DNA of 64,000 bases, taken from NCBI RefSeq assembly GCF_023016265.1, contig NZ_CP095412.1, positions 1,922,001-1,986,000 on the forward strand, in the 5' to 3' direction. Source of the DNA: Blastococcus sp. PRF04-17. GTDB taxonomy: Bacteria > Actinomycetota > Actinomycetes > Mycobacteriales > Geodermatophilaceae. The translations under genes and the position numbers were made by a program. Position 1 is the stretch's first letter, and each line of letters starts with the position of its first letter. Shown piece after piece: positions 36,188 to 45,074 of this stretch. The notes below the pieces were generated by a model that was not told the origin of the DNA, searched no databases, and saw only the letters and a list, made by a program, of their open reading frames with translations.

Positions 36188-36673
36188 ATGGGAACCAGCG
36201 GCAGCCCCGAATACCGCGCGCGACGGCGGGAGCGGGAGCGGCAACGGCGTCAGCAAGTCCAGGCAACCAACCCAGAGGCCCGCTCGGGCCCGGCGGCAGC
36301 GGACTTGCAGGGTCCCGAACGGAGGACCGCGGCGACCGCCTGCGGATGGTGCGGTGGGCCGATCACTCCGGCGAGCAGGGGGCCGATCCCGAAGTGGTGC
36401 TCGGCCACCTGCCGGCACCGCGCCTGGGAGCAGACCAGGGCCGCGGCCTCGGGCCTGTCCGCGGTCGAGCTCGTCGAGCGGCGCGTCGAGGTCCAGGTTC
36501 CTCTCGTGCCCACCCGCCGCGACTGGCCCAGGCTGCTCGGTGAGCTTGTCGGCCAGCTGAACGATGGGCGGGTCTACGACCGCGACCTGCCCGCCCTGGC
36601 GCGGGCCTTGGAGCCCGTACTGGAGGCCTACCGGAGACGTGCACACCTCACGGGCGCCCTCGACGTGCGCTGA
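36188..36673 (+). CDS. Zinc-binding protein near excisionase
   Basis: 161 aa from ATG 36188 (MGTSGSPEYRARRRERERQR). The N-terminus is very basic, then a Cys4 zinc site (CGWCGGPITPASRGP then KWCSATCRHRAWEQ). The rest is helical. Proteins of this layout occur beside integrase and excisionase genes in actinobacterial elements. A DNA-binding or replication accessory role is possible. The start is uncertain since no clear ribosome site is seen. Confidence 0.6.
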   Translation: MGTSGSPEYRARRRERERQRRQQVQATNPEARSGPAAADLQGPERRTAATACGWCGGPITPASRGPIPKWCSATCRHRAWEQTRAAASGLSAVELVERRVEVQVPLVPTRRDWPRLLGELVGQLNDGRVYDRDLPALARALEPVLEAYRRRAHLTGALDVR

Positions 36674-36850
36674 ACCTGAGACTCCAGGACGTCTCCAGTT
36701 GGCAGGAGGCGGTCGCTCGAGTCTCCAGTCTCCCGCGTCAACGACCGCAATCCTCGGCTGGAGACGGACTGGGGACGTTCGGCAGGCCACGCCCCCACCG
36801 TCGTGCGGCAGCCTTCGCAGCAATGCGCGACTGATCCGGGAGATGTCGAC

Positions 36851-37093
36851 ATGGGTAATCCGCAGCCGCTCCGGGAGGTCATGGCCTCCGATCGGCTCCT
36901 CCTCACGCCCGAAGATGCCGCGAAGATCCTCCGCGTCGGTCGCACGACGGTGTACGCGCTCATCAAGAGCGGGGATCTCCGTCCCGTACACATCGGCCGC
37001 AGCTGCCGACTCACCCGCGCCGAACTCGAGCGATACGTGAACCGGCTTGAAAGTCCCCAGGCCGGTCCACAGCCTCCTCCGGATGCCGCGTGA
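36851..37093 (+). CDS. xis: Excisionase-type helix-turn-helix protein
   Basis: 80 aa from ATG 36851. It is a MerR-like single HTH domain: LLLTPEDAAKILRVGRTTVY, ALIKSGDLRPVHIGRSCRLT, RAELERYV. It lies directly upstream of the integrase on the same strand, the usual place of recombination directionality factors. Confidence 0.85.
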   Translation: MGNPQPLREVMASDRLLLTPEDAAKILRVGRTTVYALIKSGDLRPVHIGRSCRLTRAELERYVNRLESPQAGPQPPPDAA

Positions 37094-37167
37094 ATCCACA
37101 GCGCGCCTACGCATCGGCTGAGCGGTCCCTCAGACTGAGCCTCCTGCAGAGCGCCGAGGGGTAGCGG

Positions 37168-38700
37168 ATGGCGGGACGCGCGTCGAACGGCGAGTCGACG
37201 ATCTACAAGGGCGCCGACGGACGCTGGCACGGTTACGTCTCCGTCGGGTTCACGCTCGACGGCAAGCTCGACCGCCGGCACGTCAGCAGCAAGAGTCGTG
37301 GCGTCGTGGTCGCGAAGGTTCGAGACCTCGAGCGCAAGCGCGACTCCGGGACGGTCGGCGAGACGTCGACCCCGACCGTCGCCTGGTGGCTCGAGCACTG
37401 GCTGACCACAATCGCCCCGCGCCGGGTGCGACAGCGAACCTTGGAGAGCTACGAGTCCGCCGTCCGCAGGCACCTCATTCCCGGCATCGGCCGGCACCGC
37501 CTCGACCGGCTGCGTCCAGAGCACCTCGACCAGCTCTACACCGCCCTGCTCGACGACGGCTACTCCCCCGCATCCGTGCTCCGGCACCACCGCATCCTGT
37601 CCCGGGCCCTCACCGTCGCCGTCCAGCGCGGCCACGTCCCGCGCAACGTCGCCGGCCTGGTCGACCCACCCGCGCAAAGACCCAGCGACATCGCCACCGC
37701 CCTCGACCTCGGCGAGGCCCGCGCCGTCCTGGAAGCCGCCGTCTCCGTCCGCAACTCGGCCCGCTGGACCGTCGCTCTCGCTCTCGGCCTGCGCCAGTCC
37801 GAGGCGCTCGCGCTGCAGTGGAAGGACATCGACCTGCTCAACAGCACCCTGACGGTCCGGCGCAGCATCCACCGCGTCCGCGGCGGTGGCCTGATCTACG
37901 AGGAGCCCAAGAGCAAGCGCAGCCAGCGCACCCTGGCCCTCCCGCTACCGCTCGTCGCCGCCCTGCACGAGCACAGGGCCGCCCAGCTCGGCCAGCGGAT
38001 GCTGGCCGGCTCTGAGTGGCACGACGAGGACCTGGTCTTCCCCCAGCCCAACGGCCGGCCGATCGACAAGAAGACCGACTACGACGACTGGACCCGGCTG
38101 CTGCAGCAGGCCGGCGTCCGGCACGTCCGCCTGCACGACGGACGGCACACCGCCGCCACCCTGCTGCTCAGCGAGAACGTGCACCCGCGGGTAGTCATGG
38201 AGCTGCTGGGCCACAGCCAGATGCGCACGACCATGGACATCTACAGCCACGTCATGCCGGCCCTCGCGAGGGAGGCTGCGGACCGGATGGGTGCCCTACT
38301 GCTCTCAAGTAAGGGCAGACAAACTGCAACCACAACTGCAACCAGGCGCGAAGCGGTCGAAGGGCAAGTAGAAGAAAGCCCTGCTCAGATGGGTGGAGCT
38401 GAGGGGACTCGAACCCCTGACCCCCACACTGCCAGTGTGGTGCGCTACCAGCTGCGCCACAGCCCCTTGCCGGCCCGGTCTGGTGCGTCCGAGCCGGGAG
38501 CAACTGTACAGGCCGGGCCGCTCGCGACCGCGCAGGGGTGGCGACACCCGGCGAGGGTGCCGCCACCCAGGTGCGGGCTCCTCATCTCTGCTTCATCTGG
38601 CCGATGCGGATGTTGTTGCCGAACGGGTCGCGTAGGCCGAAGTCGATCCCGTAGCCGCGGTCGACCGGCTCCTCGGGCAGGTCGACTCCCCTGGCCTTGA
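37168..38700 (+). CDS. int: Tyrosine integrase; ORF runs through attR and the tRNA
   Basis: ATG 37168. It has an AP2-like/SAM-like N-terminal arm- and core-binding region, then the catalytic domain with Arg in ALGLRQSEALAL, HxxR in LHDGRHTAATLLL, a further conserved His in LLGHSQMRTTMD and the nucleophile Tyr in MDIYSHV. The natural protein is about 400-430 aa. In the integrated state the frame continues through the arm repeats, antisense across the whole tRNA (residues ...TRTPDPHTASVVRYQLRHSP) and into host DNA to 38700. In the excised circle the C-terminus would be different. Confidence 0.92.
   Translation: MAGRASNGESTIYKGADGRWHGYVSVGFTLDGKLDRRHVSSKSRGVVVAKVRDLERKRDSGTVGETSTPTVAWWLEHWLTTIAPRRVRQRTLESYESAVRRHLIPGIGRHRLDRLRPEHLDQLYTALLDDGYSPASVLRHHRILSRALTVAVQRGHVPRNVAGLVDPPAQRPSDIATALDLGEARAVLEAAVSVRNSARWTVALALGLRQSEALALQWKDIDLLNSTLTVRRSIHRVRGGGLIYEEPKSKRSQRTLALPLPLVAALHEHRAAQLGQRMLAGSEWHDEDLVFPQPNGRPIDKKTDYDDWTRLLQQAGVRHVRLHDGRHTAATLLLSENVHPRVVMELLGHSQMRTTMDIYSHVMPALAREAADRMGALLLSSKGRQTATTTATRREAVEGQVEESPAQMGGAEGTRTPDPHTASVVRYQLRHSPLPARSGASEPGATVQAGPLATAQGWRHPARVPPPRCGLLISASSGRCGCCCRTGRVGRSRSRSRGRPAPRAGRLPWP
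38322..38342 (+). repeat. Right arm-type repeat of the integrated element
   Basis: An identical 21-nt copy of 26277-26297 with two CTGCAAC units, inside the integrase 3' end and about 50 bp from the attR core. Confidence 0.7.
38391..38435 (-). repeat. attR: element-supplied tRNA 3' half
   Basis: 39 of 45 positions match attL at 26129-26173. It covers the acceptor 3' strand, T arm, variable loop and anticodon 3' stem of tRNA-Ala, so the element restores a functional tRNA upon integration. Crossover is expected in the identical 13-nt segment at 38423-38435. Confidence 0.85.
38394..38466 (-). tRNA. tRNA-Ala(GGC)
   Basis: A 73-nt cloverleaf: acceptor GGGGCTG with CAGCTCC plus discriminator A, D arm GCGCAGCTGGTAGCGC, anticodon stem CCACA/TGTGG with loop CTGGCAG (anticodon GGC), and T arm with GGTTCGAGTCC. 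CCA is not encoded (CCC follows). It is the integration site of the element at 26.1-38.4 kb. Confidence 0.95.
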
Positions 38701-39019
38701 GCTCGACGTGGGTCTTGTAGGCGTCGTCCGTTCGGAAGAACAGCGTGCCGCCCGACGCGCCCTTGGTGAGCAGCGCGCGCACCTCGGCCGCCGTCTCTTC
38801 ACTCAAGGCCGGCGGGCCCGGCCGCTCGAGCAGGATCTCCCGGTCGGGGGCGCCGGGGACGTTGACGGTGAGCCACCGCATGAAGCCGAGGTCGGCGTCG
38901 GTGTGCACCTCCAGGCCCAGCTTGCCCACGTAGAAGTCGAGCGCCTGGTCCTGGTCGAGGACGTAGATCTGCGTGATCCCGATGTTGTTCAGCATGGCCG
39001 CAACGCTAGGGACGCTCAC
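38582..39019 (-). CDS. VOC/glyoxalase-family protein
   Basis: 145 aa from GTG 39019, which overlaps the AraC-type gene stop (GTGA). An ATG at 38995 is the alternative. Glyoxalase-like betaalphabetabetabeta repeats: QIYVLDQDQALDFYVGKLG, EILLERPGP, DPFGNNIRIGQM. It is a metal-dependent dioxygenase, isomerase or resistance-type fold of unknown substrate, regulated by its operon partner. Confidence 0.85.
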   Translation of the reverse strand: MSVPSVAAMLNNIGITQIYVLDQDQALDFYVGKLGLEVHTDADLGFMRWLTVNVPGAPDREILLERPGPPALSEETAAEVRALLTKGASGGTLFFRTDDAYKTHVELKARGVDLPEEPVDRGYGIDFGLRDPFGNNIRIGQMKQR

Positions 39020-39429
39020 TTCCCACGCGCTTCTCCGAAACTGCTCGGCCTCAGCCAGGCCATCGCGAAGCAGGAGGGCACGTCGGGCAGCGGCCCCCGC
39101 CGGCGGTAGTCGCTCGGCGGCTCGCCCACGACGTCCCGGAAGACCCGGCTGAAGGTGCCGAGCGACGTGAACCCGACGTCCATGCAGATGTCGGTCACCG
39201 ACCGGTCGGTCGACCGCAGCAGGAACATCGCCCGCTCGACCCTGCGCCGCTGGAGGTAACGATTGGGCGTCTCGCCGAACGTCGCCCGGAAGGTGCGGAT
39301 GAAGTGCGCCTCCGAGACGTAGGCGATCCGCGCCAGCGTCGGCACGTCGAGCGGCTCGGCGTACCGGCGGTCCATGACGTCGCGAGCACGCAGCATGCGG
39401 AGGTTGGTCTCCTCCACCGCCCGGCTCAC
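39016..39429 (-). CDS. AraC-family regulator (HTH domain only)
   Basis: 137 aa. A double HTH of AraC type: LARIAYVSEAHFIRTFRATF and VTDICMDVGFTSLGTFSRVF. There is no N-terminal effector domain, so it is a short member of the family. It is coupled to the VOC protein gene, which it probably controls. Confidence 0.9.
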   Translation of the reverse strand: MSRAVEETNLRMLRARDVMDRRYAEPLDVPTLARIAYVSEAHFIRTFRATFGETPNRYLQRRRVERAMFLLRSTDRSVTDICMDVGFTSLGTFSRVFRDVVGEPPSDYRRRGPLPDVPSCFAMAWLRPSSFGEARGK

Positions 39430-39453
39430 GAACCGGATCGAAGCACGTCCGGA

Positions 39454-40248
39454 TCAGAGGTGGACGCCGCGCTCGCGCAGCCAGGTGACCGGGTTGATCC
39501 GCTCGCCGTCCTCACCGCCGCGGTGCACCTCGAAGTGCAGGTGCGGGCCGGTCGACTGGCCGCGGTTGCCCAGCAGCGCGATCGTGTCACCGGCGTCCAC
39601 GTACTGCCCGGGCTCGACGAGGATCTCGTCCATGTGGCCGTAGACCGTGACGTCGCCGTTCTCGTGGAGGATGTAGACGGCCAGGCCGAAGCCGCTGGCG
39701 GCGCCGGCGCGCAGCACCACGCCGTCACCGGCGGCGTACTCGGGTGTGCGCATGGGAGCGGCGAGGTCGATGCCGTGGTGGAAGGTGCCCCAGCGCGGCC
39801 CGAAGCCACTGGTGAGCCGCGCTCCGGCCACCGGCAGCACGAACTTGGGGCGGGCGGCCTCGATCGCAGCGGCCTCCGCCTCGGCGCGGGCGGCACGCGA
39901 GGCGGCACGCGAGGCGGCCACCTCCTGCAGCCGGGCCTGCGCCTCGGCGACGGTGACCGACGCCTGCGGCTTGACCTCGAGGTTCTCGTCCTCGCCGCGC
40001 AGCGCCTGCTGCGCGTGGAGCACCGACGTCGCCTCGGCCGAGGCCGCCGGGGCTCCGGTGAGGCTCAGGCCGGCCGCCGCGACGCCGCCGGTCAGCAGCG
40101 CGGCCAGCAGGAGGGCGGGACGGCGCGGCGCGGAACCGCGGGGAGGGCGGGCCGGGCGACCGGAACGCGTTACCGCGCCTCGACGGCGGGCCGGACGGAC
40201 GGCGTCCAGGAGGTCGGTGACGGCCTCCGGGGCGGAACCTGCGTCCAT
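39454..40248 (-). CDS. M23-family peptidoglycan endopeptidase
   Basis: 264 aa with a long N-terminal region, a membrane/signal segment (ALLLAALLTGGVAAAGLSL) and an Ala/Glu-rich coiled-coil segment (QEVAASRAASRAARAEAEAA). The C-terminal LytM domain has the zinc ligands: first His and Asp in FHHGIDLAAP, then VYGHMDEI and GPHLHFEVH, all present. It is expected to cleave peptidoglycan cross-links or act in cell separation, outside the membrane. Confidence 0.92.
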   Translation of the reverse strand: MDAGSAPEAVTDLLDAVRPARRRGAVTRSGRPARPPRGSAPRRPALLLAALLTGGVAAAGLSLTGAPAASAEATSVLHAQQALRGEDENLEVKPQASVTVAEAQARLQEVAASRAASRAARAEAEAAAIEAARPKFVLPVAGARLTSGFGPRWGTFHHGIDLAAPMRTPEYAAGDGVVLRAGAASGFGLAVYILHENGDVTVYGHMDEILVEPGQYVDAGDTIALLGNRGQSTGPHLHFEVHRGGEDGERINPVTWLRERGVHL

Positions 40249-40710
40249 GCACCTGCCTGTCGCCTCGAGGGGAAGACGGCCGATCCGACGTGGTTCGGCT
40301 GTCCGTCATACAAACATTCCGTGACGCGTTCGTGACCGGGCGTCCGGCGCGTCTGCCGGGACACGCCGCGCGACCTGTCCCACACTGCTCACGAGTCACA
40401 GCTGTTACTGACACGGATGTCATTCCCGCTCGCGCGCTCTGCCCGCCAGTGGTCCTGCTCACGATGCCCGGCGCGGCGTACACCCGAGCGGGTGGCGGCC
40501 CGTTTGAGCAGGGGGCGCAGCGGGCAGGATGGTTCTCCCGGCGTGAAGAAATCGCGCCCGCTGCGACAGTTGAAGATTCGATGTCGCGCGCGCGGTTGGA
40601 CGCCGGACCCATTGCGCGGGGAGCCGCTGGACCCGTGTACTGCTGATCCACCGTCGGCCCGTGACTGGGACGGCCGCGATGAGCCGTGCCCACGACCGAG
40701 AGACGGAGGG
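40249..40710. other. Divergent intergenic region
   Basis: 462 bp between the M23 peptidase and the polyol operon. I looked for a c-di-AMP (ydaO-type) riboswitch, often found before such peptidases in actinobacteria, and do not see its conserved core. No supported ORF. Confidence 0.4.
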
Positions 40711-42293
40711 ATGCAGTTGACCCAGCTCCACACCTACTCGCCCCTCCCCTGTCCGCAGGACTGCCGCGCACCCCCGACCTGCCCAACGTCGCGGCGGTCG
40801 CCGACACCATCCGCCCGCTCTCCGACGAGACGCTCGCCCAGCACGGCAACCAGGTCCTCGTCCCGACCTACGACCGCTCGCTCCTCACTCCGGCCGTCGT
40901 CCACTTCAGCGTGGGCGGGTTCCACCGGTCCCACCAGCTGCTCTACTTCGACGAGGTCGCCGAGCGCGGCATCAGCACCGGCTGGGGCGTGGTCGGCGTC
41001 GGCCTGCACAGCCGGAACATGAAGGACGCCCTCGCGCCGCAGGACCACCTCTACACGGTGGTCGAGCGCAGCCCGGACGGCGAGCGGGCCCGGGTCGTCG
41101 GCGTCATGATCGACTACCACTTCGCCCCGGACGACCCGGCGACGGTGCTCGACGTCCTCACCGATCCGCGCACCCGCATGGTGTCGCTCACCATCACCGG
41201 CAGCGGCTACCGGCTCTGCCCGCAGACCGGCGAGTTCGACCCGGCCGACGTCGACATCCGCTGGGACCTCGAGCACCCGGACCAGCCGCGCACCGTCTTC
41301 GGCTTCATCGTCGAGGGCCTCGACCGCCGCCGCCGGGCCGGCCTGCCGCCGTTCACCGTCGTCTCCTGCGACAACATGCACCGCAACGGCGACTGCGCCC
41401 GGTCGGCCCTGGTCGGCTACGCCCGGCTCCGCGACGAGGTGCTGGCCCGCTGGATCACCGACCGGGTCGCCTTCCCGAGCAGCATGGTCGACCGGATCAC
41501 GCCGCACACCACGCCCGAGGAGCGCGAGGCCGTAGCGCAGCGCTACGGCGTGCAGGACAACTGGCCGGTGATCACCGAGCCGTTCTCCCAGTGGGTCATC
41601 GAGGACGACTTCTGCAACGGGCGCCCGCCACTGGACCAGGTCGGCGTCCGCTTCGTGCCCGACGTCGCGCGCTACGAGCTCATGAAGACCCGGCTGCTCA
41701 ACGCCAGCCACTGCGCACTGGGCTACCTCGGCTCGCTGGCCGGCTTCACCAGCATCGACCAGGTCATGGCCGACCCGCTGTTCGCGACCTACGTCGCCCG
41801 CATGATGGACGACGAGGTGACGCCGCTCCTGCCGCCGCCCGACGGCATCGACCTCGCGGAGTACAAGCGCACGCTGCTCCAGCGGTTCGCCAACCCGGCG
41901 ATCGCCGACACGCTCTCCCGGCTCGCCCGCCGCGGGTCGACCAAGATGCCGCACCACCTGCTGCCCACTCTGCGGCAGGCCGTGGCCGAGGACCGGCCGC
42001 ACGGGCTGCTCACCCTCGCGGTGGCCGGCTGGTTCCGCTACCTGCGCCGCACGGACGAGTACGGGCGGCTGATCCCGATCGACGACCCCCGCGCCGACGA
42101 GCTGCAGGCGCGGGCCGCGGCCGGGGGCACCGATCCCCGACCGCTGCTGGCCGACCGGACGATCTTCGGCGACCTGGCCGAGCATCCGGCCTTCGTCGCC
42201 GAGCTCGAGCAGGCGCTGGAGCGCATCGAGCGGGACGGCGTCCGGGCCGCGATGACCGGCGCCGTGACCGGTTCGGGAACACTGCGGTCGTGA
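40711..42293 (+). CDS. Mannitol dehydrogenase-family polyol oxidoreductase, frameshift near start
   Basis: ATG 40711 after ACGGAGG (MQLTQLHTYSP). One missing base in the C4 run at 40746-40749 connects it to the main frame (LSAGLPRTPDLPNV...), about 527 aa. The family Rossmann start VVHFSVGGFHRSHQLLYFDE and the signature KTRLLNASHCALGYLGSLAG are present. It is an NAD(P)-dependent dehydrogenase acting on a ketose or ketose phosphate to give a polyol. It leads an operon with a HAD phosphatase, a TagF-like polymerase and a nucleotidyltransferase, so it probably makes a polyol for a cell-wall polymer. Confidence 0.87.
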
Positions 42294-42340
42294 CAGGAGC
42301 CGCAACCCACCCCCAGAACACGCGAGAGGAGCAGACCCGA

Positions 42341-43102
42341 GTGAACGCCGACCCGAGCCCGCTGCTCGAGCGGGTGCAGGTGCTGCTCTGCGACGCCGAC
42401 GGCAACCTCTTCCCCTCCGAGGAGCCGGCCTTCGACGCGTCGGTGGAGGTCACCAACGCCTTCCTCGCCTCGATCGGCAGCACCCGCCGGTTCACCGCCG
42501 AGGAGCTGCGGCTGGCCGCCACCGGCATGAACTTCCGCACCACCGCGCTGCACCTGGCCGCCGCCGAGGGCGTCGAGGACGTCGACGTCGAGCCGTGGGT
42601 CCAGGAAGAGAGGCGGGCGGTGTCGGAGCACCTCGCCCGCACCCTCCGCCCGCACCCCGCGACCTCGGCCGCGCTGACGCTGCTCGCCGAGCACCTGCCG
42701 CTGGCCGCGGTCAGCTCCAGCGCCTTGGTGCGGCTCGCCGGCTGCTTCACCGCCACCGAGCTCGACGACCTCATCCCGGCCGACCGCCGGTTCAGCGCCG
42801 AGGACTCGCTGCCCACGCCGACGAGCAAGCCCGACCCGGCCGTGTACCTGCACGCCTGCGCCGAGCTGGGCATCGCCCCCGAGGCCGGCCTGGCCGTCGA
42901 GGACTCCGTCGTCGGCGTCCGGTCGGCCGTGGCCGCCGGGTGCCCCACGATCGGCAACCTGCTGTTCGTGCCGCCCGCCGAGCGGGCCGAGCGGGCCGCC
43001 GCGCTGGAGGCGGCCGGCGTCCTGGCCGTCGTCTCCTCGTGGCAGGAGGTGGCCGACCTCCTGCTGCCCACCTCCGACGTCCTGACGGGAGCCGCGCGGT
43101 GA
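42341..43102 (+). CDS. HAD-superfamily phosphatase (beta-PGM-like)
   Basis: 253 aa from GTG 42341 after GAGAGGAG. The HAD nucleophile motif is LLCDADGNLFPSE, the Ser in LAAVSSSALVRL, the Lys in TPTSKPDPAVYL and the acidic motif AVEDSVVGVRSAVAAG. Likely a sugar- or polyol-phosphate phosphatase or mutase of the operon. Its stop overlaps the next start (GTGA). Confidence 0.88.
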   Translation: MNADPSPLLERVQVLLCDADGNLFPSEEPAFDASVEVTNAFLASIGSTRRFTAEELRLAATGMNFRTTALHLAAAEGVEDVDVEPWVQEERRAVSEHLARTLRPHPATSAALTLLAEHLPLAAVSSSALVRLAGCFTATELDDLIPADRRFSAEDSLPTPTSKPDPAVYLHACAELGIAPEAGLAVEDSVVGVRSAVAAGCPTIGNLLFVPPAERAERAAALEAAGVLAVVSSWQEVADLLLPTSDVLTGAAR

Positions 43103-44241
43103 ACATCGTCTACAGCGCCTTCCGCGGCCACTTCTCCGACAGCCCCCGGGCCATCTACGAAGCGCTGCTCGCCCAGGGACCGGACTCCCCCGCGGCCGGG
43201 GCGACCCACACCTGGCTGGCCGCGCCGCACCTGCAGGCGACGTTCCCGGCCGGCATCGCGACCGTCGAGTTCGGCTCCCCCGAGTGCATCGCGGCGCTCG
43301 AGGCGGCCGACCTGGTCGTCTCCAACGACCACATCCCCCTCGACTGGGAGAAGAAGGCCGGCGCGACGTACCTGCAGACCTGGCACGGGACGCCGCTCAA
43401 GCGCATCCACAACGACGTCCTCTGGGCGCCCGAGGGCCGGCTGGCCTACCTCGAGCACGACATCGCCCGCTGGGACCTGCTGCTCTCGCCCAACACGGCG
43501 AGCACCGAGCGGCTGCGCAAGGCGTTCGGTTTCTCCGGGCCGATCCACGAGACCGGCCTGCCGCGCAACGACCTGCTCAGCAGCCCGCAGCGCGACCAGG
43601 TTCGGGCACAGGTCCGCGCCGACCTCGGCATCCGCGACGACCAGACGGTCGTCCTCTACACGCCGACCTGGCGCGACGACCTCGTCTTCAACAAGACCGG
43701 CCCGCAGGACTTCGAGTTCCCACTGGACCTCGACGACTTCGGCGCGCGCCTGGGCACCGGCCACGTGCTGCTGCTGCGCCTGCACAACATGGTGATGGAC
43801 CGGCTGGAGGTCGCCGAGGGCTCGGTGGTCCGTGACGTCTGCAGCCATCCCGACATCCGAGACCTCTACCTGGCCGCGGACCTCATGGTCACCGACTACT
43901 CGTCGACCATGTTCGACTTCGCGATCACCGGCAAGCCGCTGCTGTTCTTCACCTACGACCTGGACTACTTCCGGGACGAGCTGCGCGGCTTCTACTTCGA
44001 CCTGGCCGAGGCGGCCCCCACCCCGCTGCTGCGCACCAGCAAGGAGATCGTCGACGCGATCGCGGAGATCGACGACCTGACGGCGCAGACGCGCGACCGG
44101 TACGCCCGGTTCCGCGAGACCTTCACCCACCTGGAGGACGGGCACGCCACCGACCGCGTCCTCCAGCTGCTCTTCCCCGGCGCACCCGCGTCCGGGTCCA
44201 CCGGAACGACCGAGGGAGATGAGAACCGTGCGGAACGCTGA
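43099..44241 (+). CDS. CDP-glycerol/polyol glycerophosphotransferase (TagF-like)
   Basis: 380 aa from GTG 43099. Teichoic-acid polymerase signatures: YLQTWHGTPLKRIHND, LPRNDLLSSPQR, VVLYTPTWRDD and DLMVTDYSSTMFDFAITGKP. It transfers glycerol- or polyol-phosphate from a CDP-activated donor to a growing chain on the inner membrane face. It is shorter than full TagF and close to the catalytic core alone. Confidence 0.92.
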   Translation: MNIVYSAFRGHFSDSPRAIYEALLAQGPDSPAAGATHTWLAAPHLQATFPAGIATVEFGSPECIAALEAADLVVSNDHIPLDWEKKAGATYLQTWHGTPLKRIHNDVLWAPEGRLAYLEHDIARWDLLLSPNTASTERLRKAFGFSGPIHETGLPRNDLLSSPQRDQVRAQVRADLGIRDDQTVVLYTPTWRDDLVFNKTGPQDFEFPLDLDDFGARLGTGHVLLLRLHNMVMDRLEVAEGSVVRDVCSHPDIRDLYLAADLMVTDYSSTMFDFAITGKPLLFFTYDLDYFRDELRGFYFDLAEAAPTPLLRTSKEIVDAIAEIDDLTAQTRDRYARFRETFTHLEDGHATDRVLQLLFPGAPASGSTGTTEGDENRAER

Positions 44242-45052
44242 CCGGCTTCTGACCAGTGCACTGAAGGGCCGTTCTTCCTCGAGAGCCTCGCGCCTGCACG
44301 CCGCTCCCGCGCCGTTGCAGGTGGTGATCCTCGCGGCGGGCATGGGCACCCGCCTCGGCCGCGACCACCCGAAGCCGCTGACGCCCCTGCAGGACGGCCG
44401 CACGATCCTGCGCCGCCAGCTCGACGGGCTGCGGGCGGTGCTGGGCCCGGAGGTGCCGATCACCGCGGTCGTCGGATACCGCTGCGAGATGATCATGCAG
44501 GCCGCGCCGGACCTGACCTTCGCCTACAACCCCGACTTCGCGGTCACGAACACGTCGAAGAGCCTGCTCCGCGGGCTGCAGACCTCCCGCGACGGCGGTG
44601 TCCTGTGGCTCAACGGCGACGTCGTCTTCGACCCGGCCGTGCTCGAGCTCGCGCTGCCGAGCCTGAAGGCGGACCAGAGCTTCGTCTGCGTCGACACCAA
44701 CACGGTGGCCGACGAAGAGGTCAAGTACACCCTCGACGGCGACGGGTTCGTCCGCGAGCTCTCCAAGACCGTCGTCGGCGGGCTGGGCGAGGCCGTCGGC
44801 ATCAACTTCGTCTCCGCCGCCGACAAGGCCGCACTCGCCGAGCACCTGACCGCGTGCGACGCCAACGACTACTTCGAGCGCGGCATGGAGACCGCGATCG
44901 AGCACCGGGGCCTGCGCTTCCGGCCGATCGACATCTCGCAGTTCGCCGCGGTCGAGGTCGACTTCGAGACCGACCTCCAGCGCGCCAACACCCTGCTGCC
45001 GGGCGTCCGCACCGCGACGGCGCTGGACGGGGTGGCCGCCGAGGCCGGCTGA
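44228..45052 (+). CDS. NTP-transferase (polyol-/choline-phosphate cytidylyltransferase type)
   Basis: I use GTG 44228, 9 nt after GGGAG, giving 274 aa and a 14-nt overlap with the TagF-like gene. ATG 44219 is also open. The nucleotidyltransferase motif QVVILAAGMGTRLGRDHPKP and metal site VLWLNGDVVFDP are intact, with a conserved ending FRPIDISQFAAVEVDFETD seen in LicC-type enzymes. It would form the CDP-polyol used by the upstream polymerase. Confidence 0.88.
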   Translation: MRNADRLLTSALKGRSSSRASRLHAAPAPLQVVILAAGMGTRLGRDHPKPLTPLQDGRTILRRQLDGLRAVLGPEVPITAVVGYRCEMIMQAAPDLTFAYNPDFAVTNTSKSLLRGLQTSRDGGVLWLNGDVVFDPAVLELALPSLKADQSFVCVDTNTVADEEVKYTLDGDGFVRELSKTVVGGLGEAVGINFVSAADKAALAEHLTACDANDYFERGMETAIEHRGLRFRPIDISQFAAVEVDFETDLQRANTLLPGVRTATALDGVAAEAG

Positions 45053-45074
45053 CCGACGTCCCCTCCCGGTCGGC

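Noticed and set aside
40249-40420. c-di-AMP riboswitch before the M23 peptidase
   Set aside because: The conserved core of the ydaO-type aptamer is not visible.
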